DNA of 64,000 bases from Virgibacillus phasianinus (GCF_002216775.1 NZ_CP022315.1:2604001-2668000), one strand, 5' to 3'. Shown: positions 22,880-32,651, counted from the first letter of the stretch. Program-made: numbers and translations. Notes: generated by a model not told the origin, from the letters alone.

Positions 22880-24496
22880 ATGTCGAACATTGTCAAAGGT
22901 ACCATGCTGCTTACAGGTGCCACATTTTTATCGAAATTTTTAGGAATGATTTTTGTAATCCCTTTTCACTATATTGTTGGTGATACGGGTGGTACGTTAT
23001 ATTCATTCGGGTATGTACCCTATAATATTTTAATTACAATTTCAACGATTGGCGTTCCATTAGCCGTATCAAAATTTGTATCAAAATACAATGCAATAGG
23101 CGATTATGCGACGGGACTGCGTATTTTTCGAGCGGGAATAATGCTAATGGCATGCACAGGTTTTATCGCCTTTTTAATATTGTTTTTCGGTGCCGAATAT
23201 ATGGCCGCATTCACGTTAGCGGGAGAAGAAAGTGGACTCTCGATAGATGATGTAACCATGGTTATCAAAATGGTGAGTTTCGCATTAATTTTGATACCAG
23301 CAATGAGTATTGTACGTGGTTTTTTTCAGGGGTACCAATCGATGGCACCAACAGCTGTATCACAGGTTGTAGAACAAATCGTCCGAATTGTATTCTTGTT
23401 AACCGCTGCATTTTTAACTATTTACGTTTTTAACGGCAGTATTACAATGGCTGTAGGATTTTCCACATTTGCGGCTTTTGTAGGGGCGGTTGCGTCTTGT
23501 ATCGTGCTTTATGTATATTGGAGAAAGCGCAAAGCAAATATACATAAAAATATTGAAAAACAAACGGTGCATTCTCATATCCCTATGAAAACGTTAGCGA
23601 TAGAATTGCTAACATATGCAGGGCCATTTGTTTTGGTTGGATTGGCAACACCCTTGTATCAACTTATAGATCAAGCCACCTTTTTCAAAGCAATGAAAGC
23701 TATTGATAAGCTTGAAATTGCCAAAGTTGCTTTAGGAGCAATCAACTTTTATGGTCATAAATTAATTATAATCCCGGTAACACTAGCTACCGGACTTTCC
23801 TTGGCAATATTACCGGCATTAACAAAATCATTCAATGAAGGAAATAAAACAGTTGTTTTTAAGCAAATAAATCAGGCCCTTCAAATTGTAATTGTCTTAA
23901 CCATCCCAGCTGTAGCAGGGCTGTCGATGTTATCTGACGAGGCGTACGGAGCATTATATGGACAAAAAAATATTGAGCTTACTGGGACATTACTTGGTTG
24001 GTATGCGCCGGTAGGGCTATTATTTGGCTTATTCCTTGTTTCAGCATCTATCCTCCAGGGAATCAATCAGCAACGATTTGCGGTTGTCAGTTTATCGGGT
24101 GGATTATTAATCAAGGTACTCTTTAATATCCAGTTAATTCACATGTTTGGTCCGAAGGGAGCTATTTTTGGTACTGCACTTGCTGTTGGTACAGCTGTTA
24201 CTTTGAATTTATGGCGTATTCATAAATCTATTCAGTTTTCGTTCAAACAAACTTTTAAACGAACGATGTTAGTTTGTATTTTTACTATAATTATGGTCAT
24301 AGTATTATGGCTTACCAAATTAATGCTTGGAACATTTATCCCTTATCATGATGAAAGATGGGGAGCTATTATCATGCTTATAGTGGGTGTCTCCTTTGGG
24401 GGAAGTGTTTATTTGTGGTTGGGTTATTATTCTACACTGCTAGAACGTGTGTTGGGAAATAAGGTTCGCGTCCTTGACCGGATATTTAAAAGATAA
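22880..24496 (+). CDS. murJ: Lipid II flippase MurJ (YtgP), MATE-like/MVF superfamily
   Basis: 538 aa with about 14 membrane helices, against 544 aa in B. subtilis YtgP. It moves lipid-linked peptidoglycan precursor from the inner to the outer face of the membrane. The N-terminus KGTMLLTGATFLSKFLGMIF and the VRGFFQGYQSMAPTAVSQVVEQIVR segment (about 143-163) are typical of this branch, with basic residues facing the cavity. It is followed after 12 bp by an RsuA-type pseudouridine synthase gene. murC, which acts earlier in the same pathway, is at 42.3 kb. Confidence 0.9.
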   Translation: MSNIVKGTMLLTGATFLSKFLGMIFVIPFHYIVGDTGGTLYSFGYVPYNILITISTIGVPLAVSKFVSKYNAIGDYATGLRIFRAGIMLMACTGFIAFLILFFGAEYMAAFTLAGEESGLSIDDVTMVIKMVSFALILIPAMSIVRGFFQGYQSMAPTAVSQVVEQIVRIVFLLTAAFLTIYVFNGSITMAVGFSTFAAFVGAVASCIVLYVYWRKRKANIHKNIEKQTVHSHIPMKTLAIELLTYAGPFVLVGLATPLYQLIDQATFFKAMKAIDKLEIAKVALGAINFYGHKLIIIPVTLATGLSLAILPALTKSFNEGNKTVVFKQINQALQIVIVLTIPAVAGLSMLSDEAYGALYGQKNIELTGTLLGWYAPVGLLFGLFLVSASILQGINQQRFAVVSLSGGLLIKVLFNIQLIHMFGPKGAIFGTALAVGTAVTLNLWRIHKSIQFSFKQTFKRTMLVCIFTIIMVIVLWLTKLMLGTFIPYHDERWGAIIMLIVGVSFGGSVYLWLGYYSTLLERVLGNKVRVLDRIFKR

Positions 24497-24508
24497 TGGA
24501 GGGTGTCT

Positions 24509-25213
24509 ATGCGCCTGGATAAATTGTTGGCAAATACGGGCCACGGGAGCCGTAAAGAGGTTAAAAACCTGCTAAAAAGAAAAAAGGTATCGGTTAATCG
24601 TACAATCGTAAGGGATGGCAGTTTACACGTTGATCCATCAACAGACATAATTCAGGTTGGGGATTACACGGTTCACTACCAAGAATTTATCTACTTAATG
24701 ATGAATAAGCCACCAGGGTATGTATCGGCTACAGTTGATGATAAGGACAAAACGGTAATTGATTTGTTGGCTGAAAATTACCAGCACTTTGAGCCTTTCC
24801 CCGTTGGACGGTTAGATAAGGATACAGAGGGGTTATTGCTTTTAACAAATGACGGAGAGTTGGGGCATAAGTTAACCTCCCCTAAAAAGGACATAGAAAA
24901 GGTATATTATGCACGAATTGATGGGTGTGTAACAAATGAAGATGTTAAACAATTTGCAGGTGGTATACTTCTAGAAGATGGATACCAGACAAAGTCTGCA
25001 AAGCTTCGTATACTTACTGCAGGTGCGGTATCGGAAATCGAAGTCACAATATCTGAGGGTAAATATCATCAGGTCAAAAGAATGTTTGCTGCAGTAGGCA
25101 AAAGGGTGAGTTATCTGAAACGAATCAAGATGGGGCAGTTGCTGCTTGACCCCACACTTGATAATGGATATTACCGGGAACTAACTGAAAAAGAATTAAC
25201 TTCCATTTTATAA
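24509..25213 (+). CDS. RsuA-family pseudouridine synthase (small-subunit rRNA type, YtzG-like)
   Basis: 234 aa from ATG 24509, which has GGAGGG 5 nt upstream; a GTG two codons earlier overlaps that site. An N-terminal S4 RNA-binding domain (MRLDKLLANTGHGSRKEVKN) is followed by the pseudouridine synthase domain with the catalytic Asp in PVGRLDKDTEGLLLLTNDG near residue 103. By family it would isomerise a uridine of 16S rRNA. Likely co-transcribed with murJ. Confidence 0.88.
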   Translation: MRLDKLLANTGHGSRKEVKNLLKRKKVSVNRTIVRDGSLHVDPSTDIIQVGDYTVHYQEFIYLMMNKPPGYVSATVDDKDKTVIDLLAENYQHFEPFPVGRLDKDTEGLLLLTNDGELGHKLTSPKKDIEKVYYARIDGCVTNEDVKQFAGGILLEDGYQTKSAKLRILTAGAVSEIEVTISEGKYHQVKRMFAAVGKRVSYLKRIKMGQLLLDPTLDNGYYRELTEKELTSIL

Positions 25214-25226
25214 AGTGAAATAAAAA

Positions 25227-25252
25227 GCTGACGACCTGAATTAATCGTCAGC
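25227..25252 (-). terminator. Terminator of ytzE
   Basis: An 8-bp perfect stem (GCTGACGA with its complement) and, on the reverse strand, a T run after it. It may also serve the convergent rRNA modification gene. Confidence 0.7.
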
Positions 25253-25259
25253 AATTGCT

Positions 25260-25478
25260 TTAAGAAACCGATACTTTTTTATCTGTAATTTTCCACTTAC
25301 CTCTTGTTGGACTGCTAACTAGACCATTGTACGACAATACATTTAAATCACGTTGAATTGTCCGGTTAGTCGTATCAAATTCTTCCGCTAACTCGATGGT
25401 TGAAACCATGCCACATTCTTTAATGTAGAAGTAAACTGACTTCACTCTTGTTAGCATTCGAGATGACGAATAATCCAA
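25260..25478 (-). CDS. ytzE: DeoR-type small HTH regulator YtzE
   Basis: About 72 aa, only the DNA-binding part of a DeoR regulator; B. subtilis YtzE is 74 aa. Helix-turn-helix residues STIELAEEFDTTNRTIQRDL. There is no effector domain, so it is either a DNA-binding-only protein or acts with a partner. I place the start at TTG 25478 because AAGGAG lies 7 nt upstream; an ATG at 25502 is in frame with a weaker site and would give 80 aa. Confidence 0.82.
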   Translation of the reverse strand: MDYSSSRMLTRVKSVYFYIKECGMVSTIELAEEFDTTNRTIQRDLNVLSYNGLVSSPTRGKWKITDKKVSVS

Positions 25479-25635
25479 AAAACCACTCCTTAATGAATTC
25501 ATTAATCCTGTGGTGCAAGGGAATCTACGACGTTACTTATATTCTATTATGTTTTTATTCATTTTAAAAGCGAAATTGTTAAAATTGTGGAAAAATATTT
25601 AGTGAAAATACGTGATTTATAAAGAGGTGAAAGGA

Positions 25636-26205
25636 ATGACAGTTATTCCGCATTATTTTATCGGGGCACCCATTCCATCAGATTTAAAAGAAATGCTTAC
25701 TGAATGGCAAAATAAACTAACAGATGAATTTTTGTACAAGCAATGGACTAATAAGGAAGACTTTCATATTACCTTGAAATTTCTAGGGCCAGTACAGCCA
25801 GATAATATTGAAAAAGTTAAATACAGATTAAACGCTGTTAACGAACTTCCATCATTTTCACTTGTTATAGAAGGAATACAAACCTTCGGAAATCCTGCTT
25901 CACCACGTGTTTTATTCGCAAATGTTCACCAAATGGATCCTTTACTTAAATTGGTTGAATTGGTGGAGTCCTCCATGCAAATATGCGGGTTTGCGAAAGA
26001 AAAACGGGAATTTCGTCCTCATATAACACTTGCAAAGAAATGGAAGACTGCTTCACGAAAAGTTCAAGCTGCACCATTAATTGAAAAATTTCATAACGAA
26101 AAACATGTATTTAGCATTGATCATATAAATCTTTATCAAATTCATCCAAATGAAACGCCAAAATATGAAGTGATCAAGACTTTTTCACTAAATGGTACCT
26201 GTTAA
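25636..26205 (+). CDS. thpR: RNA 2',3'-cyclic phosphodiesterase (2H superfamily, ThpR/LigT)
   Basis: 189 aa from ATG 25636 (GAGGTGAAAGG upstream); a GTG start at 25612 is less likely. Two HxTx motifs of the 2H phosphoesterase fold are seen: HITL near residue 45 (EDFHITLKFLG) and HITL near 133 (FRPHITLAKKW). They hydrolyse 2',3'-cyclic phosphate ends of RNA. B. subtilis YtlP is the homologue. Followed by ytmP in the same direction. Confidence 0.88.
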   Translation: MTVIPHYFIGAPIPSDLKEMLTEWQNKLTDEFLYKQWTNKEDFHITLKFLGPVQPDNIEKVKYRLNAVNELPSFSLVIEGIQTFGNPASPRVLFANVHQMDPLLKLVELVESSMQICGFAKEKREFRPHITLAKKWKTASRKVQAAPLIEKFHNEKHVFSIDHINLYQIHPNETPKYEVIKTFSLNGTC

Positions 26206-26271
26206 TAGTTGTGTTTTTTCATATATAGCTTTAAAATACATGATTGGATTAAATTTTTTCAGATTTGAGGA

Positions 26272-27084
26272 ATGAATGTGGATTGGCTTAAAGCAGTTTT
26301 AGGAAAAGAATGGGATATAAAATCAGCTGGTGGCCTTACAGGTGAAGCCTACATTGCAACCAGAGAGGATCGGAAACTATTTTTAAAACGTAATTCATCC
26401 CCTTTTTTAGCTGTACTATCGGCGGAAGGAATTGTTCCTAAACTGGTTTGGACCAAACGGCTGGAAAATGGAGATGTAATCACGGCGCAGGAATGGTTGG
26501 ACGGCCGTGAACTAAGTGGGATTGAGATGCAGCATCGTCACGTTGCTTCCTTACTCCATAAGATTCATCATTCCTCTGAACTGCTGCATATGCTTATGCG
26601 GTTAGGAAAAAAACCATTTACACCTAAGGACAGCCTTGAAAATCTAAAACAGGAAATCTTCCAACTTAAATTAGATAATGAGATTGCATTTTCAATTTGT
26701 ATTTTGGAAGAATTTTTACCTGTAACGGAAAATCAGAAACTAGGCGTTTGCCATGGGGATTTGAATCATAATAACTTATTGTTAACGAATGATAGTCAGT
26801 TGTATTTGATTGATTGGGACAATGCGATGATTGCCGACCCAATAATCGATGTTGGTTTTATTTTAAAATGGTACATCCCAAAAGAAGAATGGGATGATTG
26901 GTTATTCTATTATGGGATCGAGAAGGACGGTAATCTTATCAAACGCATGTATTGGTATTTATTAGTTGATGCCCTTTATTATTTCGTTTGGCATTCTAAA
27001 CGCAAAGAATTCGTAAAAAGGGATGATCGATTAAAAGACATTCATGACTTAAATAGCCAAATTCGTCAACTAATCCAGATTTGA
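26272..27084 (+). CDS. ytmP: Aminoglycoside-phosphotransferase/choline-kinase-like protein YtmP
   Basis: 270 aa, protein-kinase-like fold. The catalytic loop HGDLNHNN is near residues 162-169, and the metal-binding LIDWDNA near 182-188. An N-terminal lysine in KLFLKRNSS is the likely ATP-binding Lys. No substrate is known for YtmP; small-molecule kinase is the safest call. The start may instead be GTG 26278, which is better spaced from the GAGG site. Its 3' end overlaps the convergent ytzH gene by 15 bp. Confidence 0.85.
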   Translation: MNVDWLKAVLGKEWDIKSAGGLTGEAYIATREDRKLFLKRNSSPFLAVLSAEGIVPKLVWTKRLENGDVITAQEWLDGRELSGIEMQHRHVASLLHKIHHSSELLHMLMRLGKKPFTPKDSLENLKQEIFQLKLDNEIAFSICILEEFLPVTENQKLGVCHGDLNHNNLLLTNDSQLYLIDWDNAMIADPIIDVGFILKWYIPKEEWDDWLFYYGIEKDGNLIKRMYWYLLVDALYYFVWHSKRKEFVKRDDRLKDIHDLNSQIRQLIQI

Positions 27085-27354
27085 TTGATCTATAAGGGCC
27101 GTCCAGGATTCAATATTATTTTTATTTGTAATGATATGTTCTTCCGGGTTTTGTGCTTGCTCACCTTGTAACCCGTAATTATAGATTTCAGGCAATAATG
27201 CTAATAATTGCTCGTTCGTAATAGTTTCTTTTGCCATTAATGTCTGGATGATTCGTTTTATTTGCTGGTATTCAGCAACACTGGCGGAACCTTCCTCGGA
27301 TTGTTCTGTTAATATGTCTTGCAGTACCATTAGTTGATCATTAACTGTTAACAT
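27070..27354 (-). CDS. ytzH: YtzH-like protein
   Basis: 94 aa, soluble, mostly helical. Length and pattern (LTVNDQLMVLQDIL at the N-terminus, a Gln/Asn-rich C-terminus) match B. subtilis YtzH (92 aa), which occupies the same place between ytmP and trmB. Function unknown. It converges on ytmP and overlaps its last codons. Confidence 0.8.
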   Translation of the reverse strand: MLTVNDQLMVLQDILTEQSEEGSASVAEYQQIKRIIQTLMAKETITNEQLLALLPEIYNYGLQGEQAQNPEEHIITNKNNIESWTALIDQSNLD

Positions 27355-27464
27355 TTTTTCATTTCACCTCATTTATATAGAATACACGTCCCAATACATA
27401 TTATTCTTGACATTTATTGGAGGCAAAACTAAATTATAATTTGCAAATGGAGGATTAAACGCTT

Positions 27465-28100
27465 ATGCGACAACGCAATAAACCATGGGCAGATGACTTT
27501 TTGATGGAACATCAGGAAATTGTTATCGCGGAACCAAAAGAAAATAAAGGTAAGTGGAAAAAAATCTTTGGAAACACCAATCCAATTCATCTGGAGATTG
27601 GAACCGGTAAAGGACAGTTTATTGTAGGAATGGCTGATCAATATCCCGGTATAAATTTTATTGGAATTGAAATGGCTAAAAGTATTATAGTTGACGCCGC
27701 TCAGAAAGTTATCGGGTCAGAGCAACAAAATGTTCTGCTTGTAAATGAAAATGCGAATGATTTGGAAGAATTTTTTGCGGAAAACGAAGTATCGACTATT
27801 TATTTAAATTTTTCAGATCCATGGCCTAAAAACCGTCATGAAAAGAGACGTTTAAGCTATTATACATTTTTAGCGCAATACCAAAACGTACTTTCGGGAA
27901 ACGGTGAATTAATCATGAAGACTGATAATCGCTCATTATTTGAATATTCCCTTGTAAGTTTTTCAACATACGGATTGCAGCTGGAAGAGGTAAGTCTCGA
28001 CCTTCATCAGCTGAATGATGCTACCAATGTTATGACAGAATATGAGGAGAAGTTTTCCAATAAGGGACAGCCGATTTACCGGTGTACGGCAAAGTTTTAA
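27465..28100 (+). CDS. trmB: tRNA (guanine-N7)-methyltransferase
   Basis: 211 aa. Transfers methyl from SAM to N7 of G46 in tRNA. SAM motif HLEIGTGKGQFIVGMA (about 42-57); the family signature NFSDPWPKNRHEKRRLS is at about 122-138, with the conserved Asp-Pro-Trp-Pro. The C-terminal TEYEEKFSNKGQPIYRC is also diagnostic. Start ATG 27465 behind a GGAGGA site. Independent unit between ytzH and ytnP. Confidence 0.96.
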   Translation: MRQRNKPWADDFLMEHQEIVIAEPKENKGKWKKIFGNTNPIHLEIGTGKGQFIVGMADQYPGINFIGIEMAKSIIVDAAQKVIGSEQQNVLLVNENANDLEEFFAENEVSTIYLNFSDPWPKNRHEKRRLSYYTFLAQYQNVLSGNGELIMKTDNRSLFEYSLVSFSTYGLQLEEVSLDLHQLNDATNVMTEYEEKFSNKGQPIYRCTAKF

Positions 28101-28150
28101 TTGTTTTTTAAAGGCTTTTTTAACAAGGTTTGCTACTATCACCGAAGTTA

Positions 28151-28230
28151 ATAAAAACTGCGACGTATGTGCTGGGTTGTGTTCCGCTGCGTTGGACTAA
28201 CACTCATATAAAGTTATGTCGCAGTATATA
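28151..28230. repeat. Dispersed inverted-repeat element, family 1 (80-bp copy)
   Basis: Inverted ends: ATAAAAACTGCGACGTA at the left and AGTTATGTCGCAGTATAT at the right. The right half (GCGTTGGACTAACACTCATA then the end) matches 8288-8325 closely. It fills most of the gap between trmB and ytnP. Confidence 0.75.
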
Positions 28231-28340
28231 GGTTTTGTGCCAGAAACAACAACCCTGTAGAAAACAGATTTTCAAAATGACAAGTATTTGCAGACTTCTA
28301 TCTATTTCGATAAACTAAATAGATAGAGGAGGCTGATAGA

Positions 28341-29195
28341 ATGGAAGCGTTACAAATAGGCAGGGCTAAGCTTACGTGGTTAAATGGTGGAGTGAATTTC
28401 CTTGACGGTGGTGCGATGTTTGGAGTTGTTCCAAAAGCGTTATGGAGTAAAAAATATCCGAATAATGATAAAAATCAAATCGAATTGCGAACAGATCCGA
28501 TTTTATTGCAAGTGGATGGGAAAAGTTATTTAATTGATTCCGGTATGGGGAACGGAAAACTTTCAGAAAAACAAATGCGCAATTTTGGTGTGCTTGAGGA
28601 GTCATCAATTGATCAATCCTTAGCTGAACTTGGGCTGAAAACCCGTGATATTGATGCTATGCTGATGACCCATTTACATTTTGATCATGCTTGCGGCTTA
28701 ACGAAGCCATCAGGCAATAGTTATGAATCCGTATTTGAAAATGCAACCATCTATACATCAGATGTAGAATGGAATGAGATGCGTAATCCAAATATCCGGT
28801 CAATTAATACATACTGGAAGGAAAATTGGCAGCCAATTGAGGATCAGGTAACTCCTTTTGAACATGAAATTCAAATTGCTGATGGATTAAAAATGATCCA
28901 CACGGGTGGCCACAGTGATGGGCACTGTATAATTGTCTTTGAGGACGGGGATGAAACCTTTATTCATATGGCGGACATCATGCCAACACATGGTCATCAA
29001 AACAAACTTTGGGCATTAGCATATGATGATTATCCGGTTACTTCGGTCCATCAAAAAGAGAAGTGGATGAACTTCGGTTATTCAAAACAGGCTTGGTATA
29101 CGTTCTATCATGATGCTTATTACCGTGCTATTAAATTTGATCATGAAGGCAAAAAAATAGATGAGGTAGAACGGGAACGTTATGACTATAAATAA
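28341..29195 (+). CDS. ytnP: Metallo-beta-lactamase-fold hydrolase YtnP (lactonase-like)
   Basis: 284 aa. Metal-site motif [10 protein letters not shown] (about 110-119) is the HxHxDH of class-B hydrolases; further ligands are in HTGGHSDGH (about 190-198), [11 protein letters not shown] and FYHDAYY. Nearly colinear with B. subtilis YtnP (281 aa), which has been linked to breakdown of signalling lactones of Streptomyces. The start ATG 28341 follows GAGGAGGCTG. It precedes the ku gene, which is on the opposite strand. Confidence 0.9.
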   Translation: MEALQIGRAKLTWLNGGVNFLDGGAMFGVVPKALWSKKYPNNDKNQIELRTDPILLQVDGKSYLIDSGMGNGKLSEKQMRNFGVLEESSIDQSLAELGLKTRDIDAMLMTHLHFDHACGLTKPSGNSYESVFENATIYTSDVEWNEMRNPNIRSINTYWKENWQPIEDQVTPFEHEIQIADGLKMIHTGGHSDGHCIIVFEDGDETFIHMADIMPTHGHQNKLWALAYDDYPVTSVHQKEKWMNFGYSKQAWYTFYHDAYYRAIKFDHEGKKIDEVERERYDYK

Positions 29196-29206
29196 TTGAA
29201 ACAAAA

Positions 29207-29236
29207 GCTATCCTTACACGGGATAGCCTTTTCTTT
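29207..29236 (+). terminator. Terminator of ytnP
   Basis: 7-bp stem GCTATCC with GGATAGC, 7-nt loop, then CTTTTCTTTC. Confidence 0.65.
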
Positions 29237-29305
29237 CGACCATAACTTTAAAATATTGACCCAATATCGTCCTTTTGCGGGATACATAAGCATACTGAAA
29301 TTTGC

Positions 29306-30151
29306 TTATCCGCTTTTTTTCTTGGTAGAAGCTTTTTTTGGTTTTGCAGCTTTTGGTTTGACTGGCTTTGGCTTATTTTTCTTAGCCTTGTCGAGTGACG
29401 CTTCCAGTGCGTCCATTAGATTAGTGACATTATCTGGCTTCGGTTTACTTTCACCAATTACAACGTCCTCATTGTTTTTCTTAGCTTCAATTAACTCGAG
29501 AAGTGCTGTTCGATAGTCGTCCGTATATTTTTCTGGGTCAAATTCTGCTGTAAGTTGTTCGATAAGCATCTTAGCTGTATCCAGTTCCTTCTTTTCAGTT
29601 TTTGTTTCCTCTGGAACATTTGGAACATCCTTTACTTGTCGCACTTCATCTGGGTAATGAATGGTTTCTACAACTAGTGTATTCTTATAAACGCGGATGA
29701 CCGCAAGCTGCTCCTTTGAGCGAATGATCATTTTGGCAATTCCGATTTTTGATGTGTCTTTTAAGGCAGACCTTAACAGGCCATATGCTTTTCCTCCGCC
29801 TTCATTTGGGGAAAGGAAATAGGTTTTCTCAAAATAAATCGGATCAATTTCTTCAAGCTTTACAAAGTCCATAATTTCCACAGATTTATCGCCTTGCTCT
29901 TTCCTCAATGCTTCTAAATCTTCATCATCCAAAATAACAAACTTGTCTTTTGCATATTCATAGGCTTTTACAATTTCATCATTTTTAACTTCACGGTCGC
30001 AATTGGGGCATGTCCGCTCATATTTAATCGGAGACTGGCATTCTTTATGCAGCTGTCTTAATTTTATATCCTTATTTTCCGTTGCCGCATGCATTTTAAC
30101 TGGAATATTCACAAGTCCAAAACTGATAGTTCCTTTCCACATCGTGTGCAT
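29306..30151 (-). CDS. ku: Non-homologous end-joining protein Ku
   Basis: 281 aa. Binds DNA ends as a homodimer ring and recruits LigD. The N-terminus MHTMWKGTISFGLVNIPVK is the signature of bacterial Ku. Cys residues in CPNCDREV (about 48-55) are typical. The C-terminal tail (about 250-281) is Lys/Pro/Ala-rich, as in B. subtilis YkoV, and helps DNA binding. It is divergent from ligD with a 112-bp shared upstream region. In B. subtilis ykoV-ykoU is elsewhere (the yko region), so its place here is a local difference. Confidence 0.96.
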   Translation of the reverse strand: MHTMWKGTISFGLVNIPVKMHAATENKDIKLRQLHKECQSPIKYERTCPNCDREVKNDEIVKAYEYAKDKFVILDDEDLEALRKEQGDKSVEIMDFVKLEEIDPIYFEKTYFLSPNEGGGKAYGLLRSALKDTSKIGIAKMIIRSKEQLAVIRVYKNTLVVETIHYPDEVRQVKDVPNVPEETKTEKKELDTAKMLIEQLTAEFDPEKYTDDYRTALLELIEAKKNNEDVVIGESKPKPDNVTNLMDALEASLDKAKKNKPKPVKPKAAKPKKASTKKKSG

Positions 30152-30263
30152 GAAATAAAACCTCCTCTTTTTGTCAGTCTTAGTTTACCAAAATAGCCAA
30201 TTTCTAATCCTTGTTTAAATTCTGGCTGAATGTGCCATTTTAATAGGGTAAAGGAGCGTTTTC

Positions 30264-32090
30264 ATGATGAAGTTAATGCAACCAATTCCCCGTATGCAAA
30301 TCCCTACAGGAAATGAGTGGGTTTATGAGGTTAAATATGACGGGTTTCGCTGCGTACTGCACTGGGAGAAAGATACTATTCGTTTATTCAGCAGGAACGA
30401 CGTGGAACTAACAACTAATTTTCCTGAGATCATTTCTTTTTGTTCAATAAATCAAGCGATAATAGAGGAGTATCTGCCGGTAGAGCTTGACGGTGAGATT
30501 GTCATCATAAACAATGAATTTCAGGCAAATTTTCCGGCTATTCAGAAGCGTGGGCGGTTAAATAAAAAAGAAACTATTGATAAGGCCGCGGGAATAAGAC
30601 CGGCAACATTTTTAGCATTTGATCTTTTGCGGGAAAATGGTTCATCATTGATGAATAAAACATATTCAGAACGAAAAAAGGAGCTTTCAGCATTTTTCAA
30701 ATCTGCTAAGTTTGAACCCAGTATTTCACGGTTAAACCGATTAAGTTTGATTCCGTCCTACAGAAATGCTGATGAATTATGGGAAATTGTATTTGCCTTC
30801 AAAGGGGAAGGTGTTATAGCAAAGAAAAAGGGAAGTTTTTACGGATTGGGAAAACAACATACTGATTGGTTAAAAATTAAAAACTGGCGGAAGTTTGAGG
30901 GGATTCTTACCGATTTTGATACAAAAAACGATTACTTTAATGTGAAGGTATATGATGGTGATCAACTGGTTGATGCTGGAAAGTGTAAACATGGTGTTGA
31001 TGAAAGTGAAATTGCTACATTACATGAACTATTTACCACAAAAGGTACTAAAAGTGGCAGTGAATTCAGACTTCCACCGGCAATATGTGCTGAGGTAAAT
31101 ACACTTGATTTTGTTAAGCATGAAATACGAGAACCATCAATCAACCGAATATTGGTGAATACGAATGCCGCCGATTGTACAGTTCAGAAAATGAAAGTTA
31201 ATATGGCAATGCTCCCAGAAACAGTTGAAGCTAGCAAAATTAATAAGCTTTTCTGGCCGGAAGATGGCGTAACAAAAGGAGATTTATTGACGTATTTACG
31301 GGAAATATCGCCGTATATGCTCCCTTTTCTAAAGGATCGTATTCTCACGTTGATTCGGTGCCCAGACGGTGTTCAGGGAGAATATTTTTTTCAAAAACAT
31401 CTTCCGGACTATGCACCATCATTTATTACTAGTTATCCAACTAATGATGAAGTTTTTTTTATCTGTAATAAGCTGGAAACATTGCTGTGGTTTGGCAACC
31501 ATGGCGCACTGGAATTTCATACACCGTTTCAAACAGCAGGCAGCGCGAATCCGGCTGAAATTGTATTTGATTTGGATCCACCTGACAGGGAACGGTTTCC
31601 ACTGGCTATACAAGCTGCCAACATACTAAAACAAATGCTTGATGACTTAAAGTTGATTTCTTTCGTGAAAACATCTGGTAATAAAGGAATACAAGTTCAC
31701 ATCCCGATACCAAAGGACAGCCTGACCTATGATGAAACAGGAATTTTCACAGAGGCAATTGCAATGACTATGGAAAATGCGTACCCTGCATTATTTACAA
31801 CAGAACGGTTAAAGAAAAATCGAAAAGAAAGAATGTATATTGATTATGTGCAGCATGCTATGGACAAAACAATCATTAATGCATATTCGCCAAGAAAAAC
31901 GAATCGTGCCACAGTTTCAACACCTTTATTTTGGGAAGAAGTGAAGGAAGGGTTGACCCCAGAAATGTTTACCATTAATAATGTTGCTGAACGGGTAAAA
32001 ACCCTTGGCTGCCCATTTACTGGCTATAATGTAACTGGAGAGCGACAGCAAATGACAAATATTTTGAATCTATTAAGGCAAAAAAAATAG
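30264..32090 (+). CDS. ligD: DNA ligase D (ligase plus primase/polymerase)
   Basis: 608 aa. The N-terminal ATP-dependent ligase has the nucleophilic Lys 24 in EVKYDGFRC (motif I) and VELDGEIVII (motif III). It is followed by the OB domain, ending near residue 290. The C-terminal polymerase domain (about 310-605) contains the catalytic acidic pair in VFDLDPPDR and the SGNKGIQVHIP segment. There is no phosphoesterase domain, as in Bacillus LigD. Works with Ku to repair double-strand breaks, typically in spores. Start ATG 30264 follows AAGGAG. Confidence 0.96.
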   Translation: MMKLMQPIPRMQIPTGNEWVYEVKYDGFRCVLHWEKDTIRLFSRNDVELTTNFPEIISFCSINQAIIEEYLPVELDGEIVIINNEFQANFPAIQKRGRLNKKETIDKAAGIRPATFLAFDLLRENGSSLMNKTYSERKKELSAFFKSAKFEPSISRLNRLSLIPSYRNADELWEIVFAFKGEGVIAKKKGSFYGLGKQHTDWLKIKNWRKFEGILTDFDTKNDYFNVKVYDGDQLVDAGKCKHGVDESEIATLHELFTTKGTKSGSEFRLPPAICAEVNTLDFVKHEIREPSINRILVNTNAADCTVQKMKVNMAMLPETVEASKINKLFWPEDGVTKGDLLTYLREISPYMLPFLKDRILTLIRCPDGVQGEYFFQKHLPDYAPSFITSYPTNDEVFFICNKLETLLWFGNHGALEFHTPFQTAGSANPAEIVFDLDPPDRERFPLAIQAANILKQMLDDLKLISFVKTSGNKGIQVHIPIPKDSLTYDETGIFTEAIAMTMENAYPALFTTERLKKNRKERMYIDYVQHAMDKTIINAYSPRKTNRATVSTPLFWEEVKEGLTPEMFTINNVAERVKTLGCPFTGYNVTGERQQMTNILNLLRQKK

Positions 32091-32165
32091 TGCAAGCCAT
32101 AATTATGGCTTGCATTACCCGTTTATTTAATATATCAAAAATATAAACGAAAACTTCCACTTTTT

Positions 32166-32480
32166 TTATGCAGTTTGGACAGAACCAATCACTGCGCCAG
32201 TCTCTACATCAACATAGAATTCGTACTGTTTATTTTCGCCGTCAATACTGCGTGTTACACCACCACGATATGCGTTATAAAGAAGCCCATTTTTTTCAAT
32301 TTCCTCAGGTTTCATGTAAATCCATGAACCACTGATCGGCCCCTGTTTCTTAAATGTCTCTTTTGCCTGCTTTAATGCTTTCTCCGGTGTTATCTTTTGA
32401 CAATTATCAAGTTGCTGTTTTGCTAAATAACCTACTGCTACGCCTACTCCTGCTGCTAATGCTGCTTTTTTAACACTCAT
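32166..32480 (-). CDS. ytzB: Small secreted PepSY-domain protein YtzB
   Basis: 104 aa. N-terminal hydrophobic stretch (residues 6-20) that may be a signal anchor. A PepSY-like domain follows, ending with YEFYVDVETGAVIGSVQ. Such domains are often found in exported proteins that modulate peptidases; the role here is not known. It is divergent from ytoP, as in B. subtilis, so a link to the aminopeptidase is possible. GAGGTG site before ATG 32480. Confidence 0.85.
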   Translation of the reverse strand: MSVKKAALAAGVGVAVGYLAKQQLDNCQKITPEKALKQAKETFKKQGPISGSWIYMKPEEIEKNGLLYNAYRGGVTRSIDGENKQYEFYVDVETGAVIGSVQTA

Positions 32481-32651
32481 TTTATAATCACCTCATACAT
32501 GAATTTGACTACCAAAATTATTCAACTTGTTTAAATTAGTATAACGCAAAATTTGCGAAATAGAAAATAATCAGGGTTCCAATGTGGAAACGAGGCAAAG
32601 TTTTCCGTTATACTATTCATAGTACATAGTATAACGAATGGGGGATTTTAT

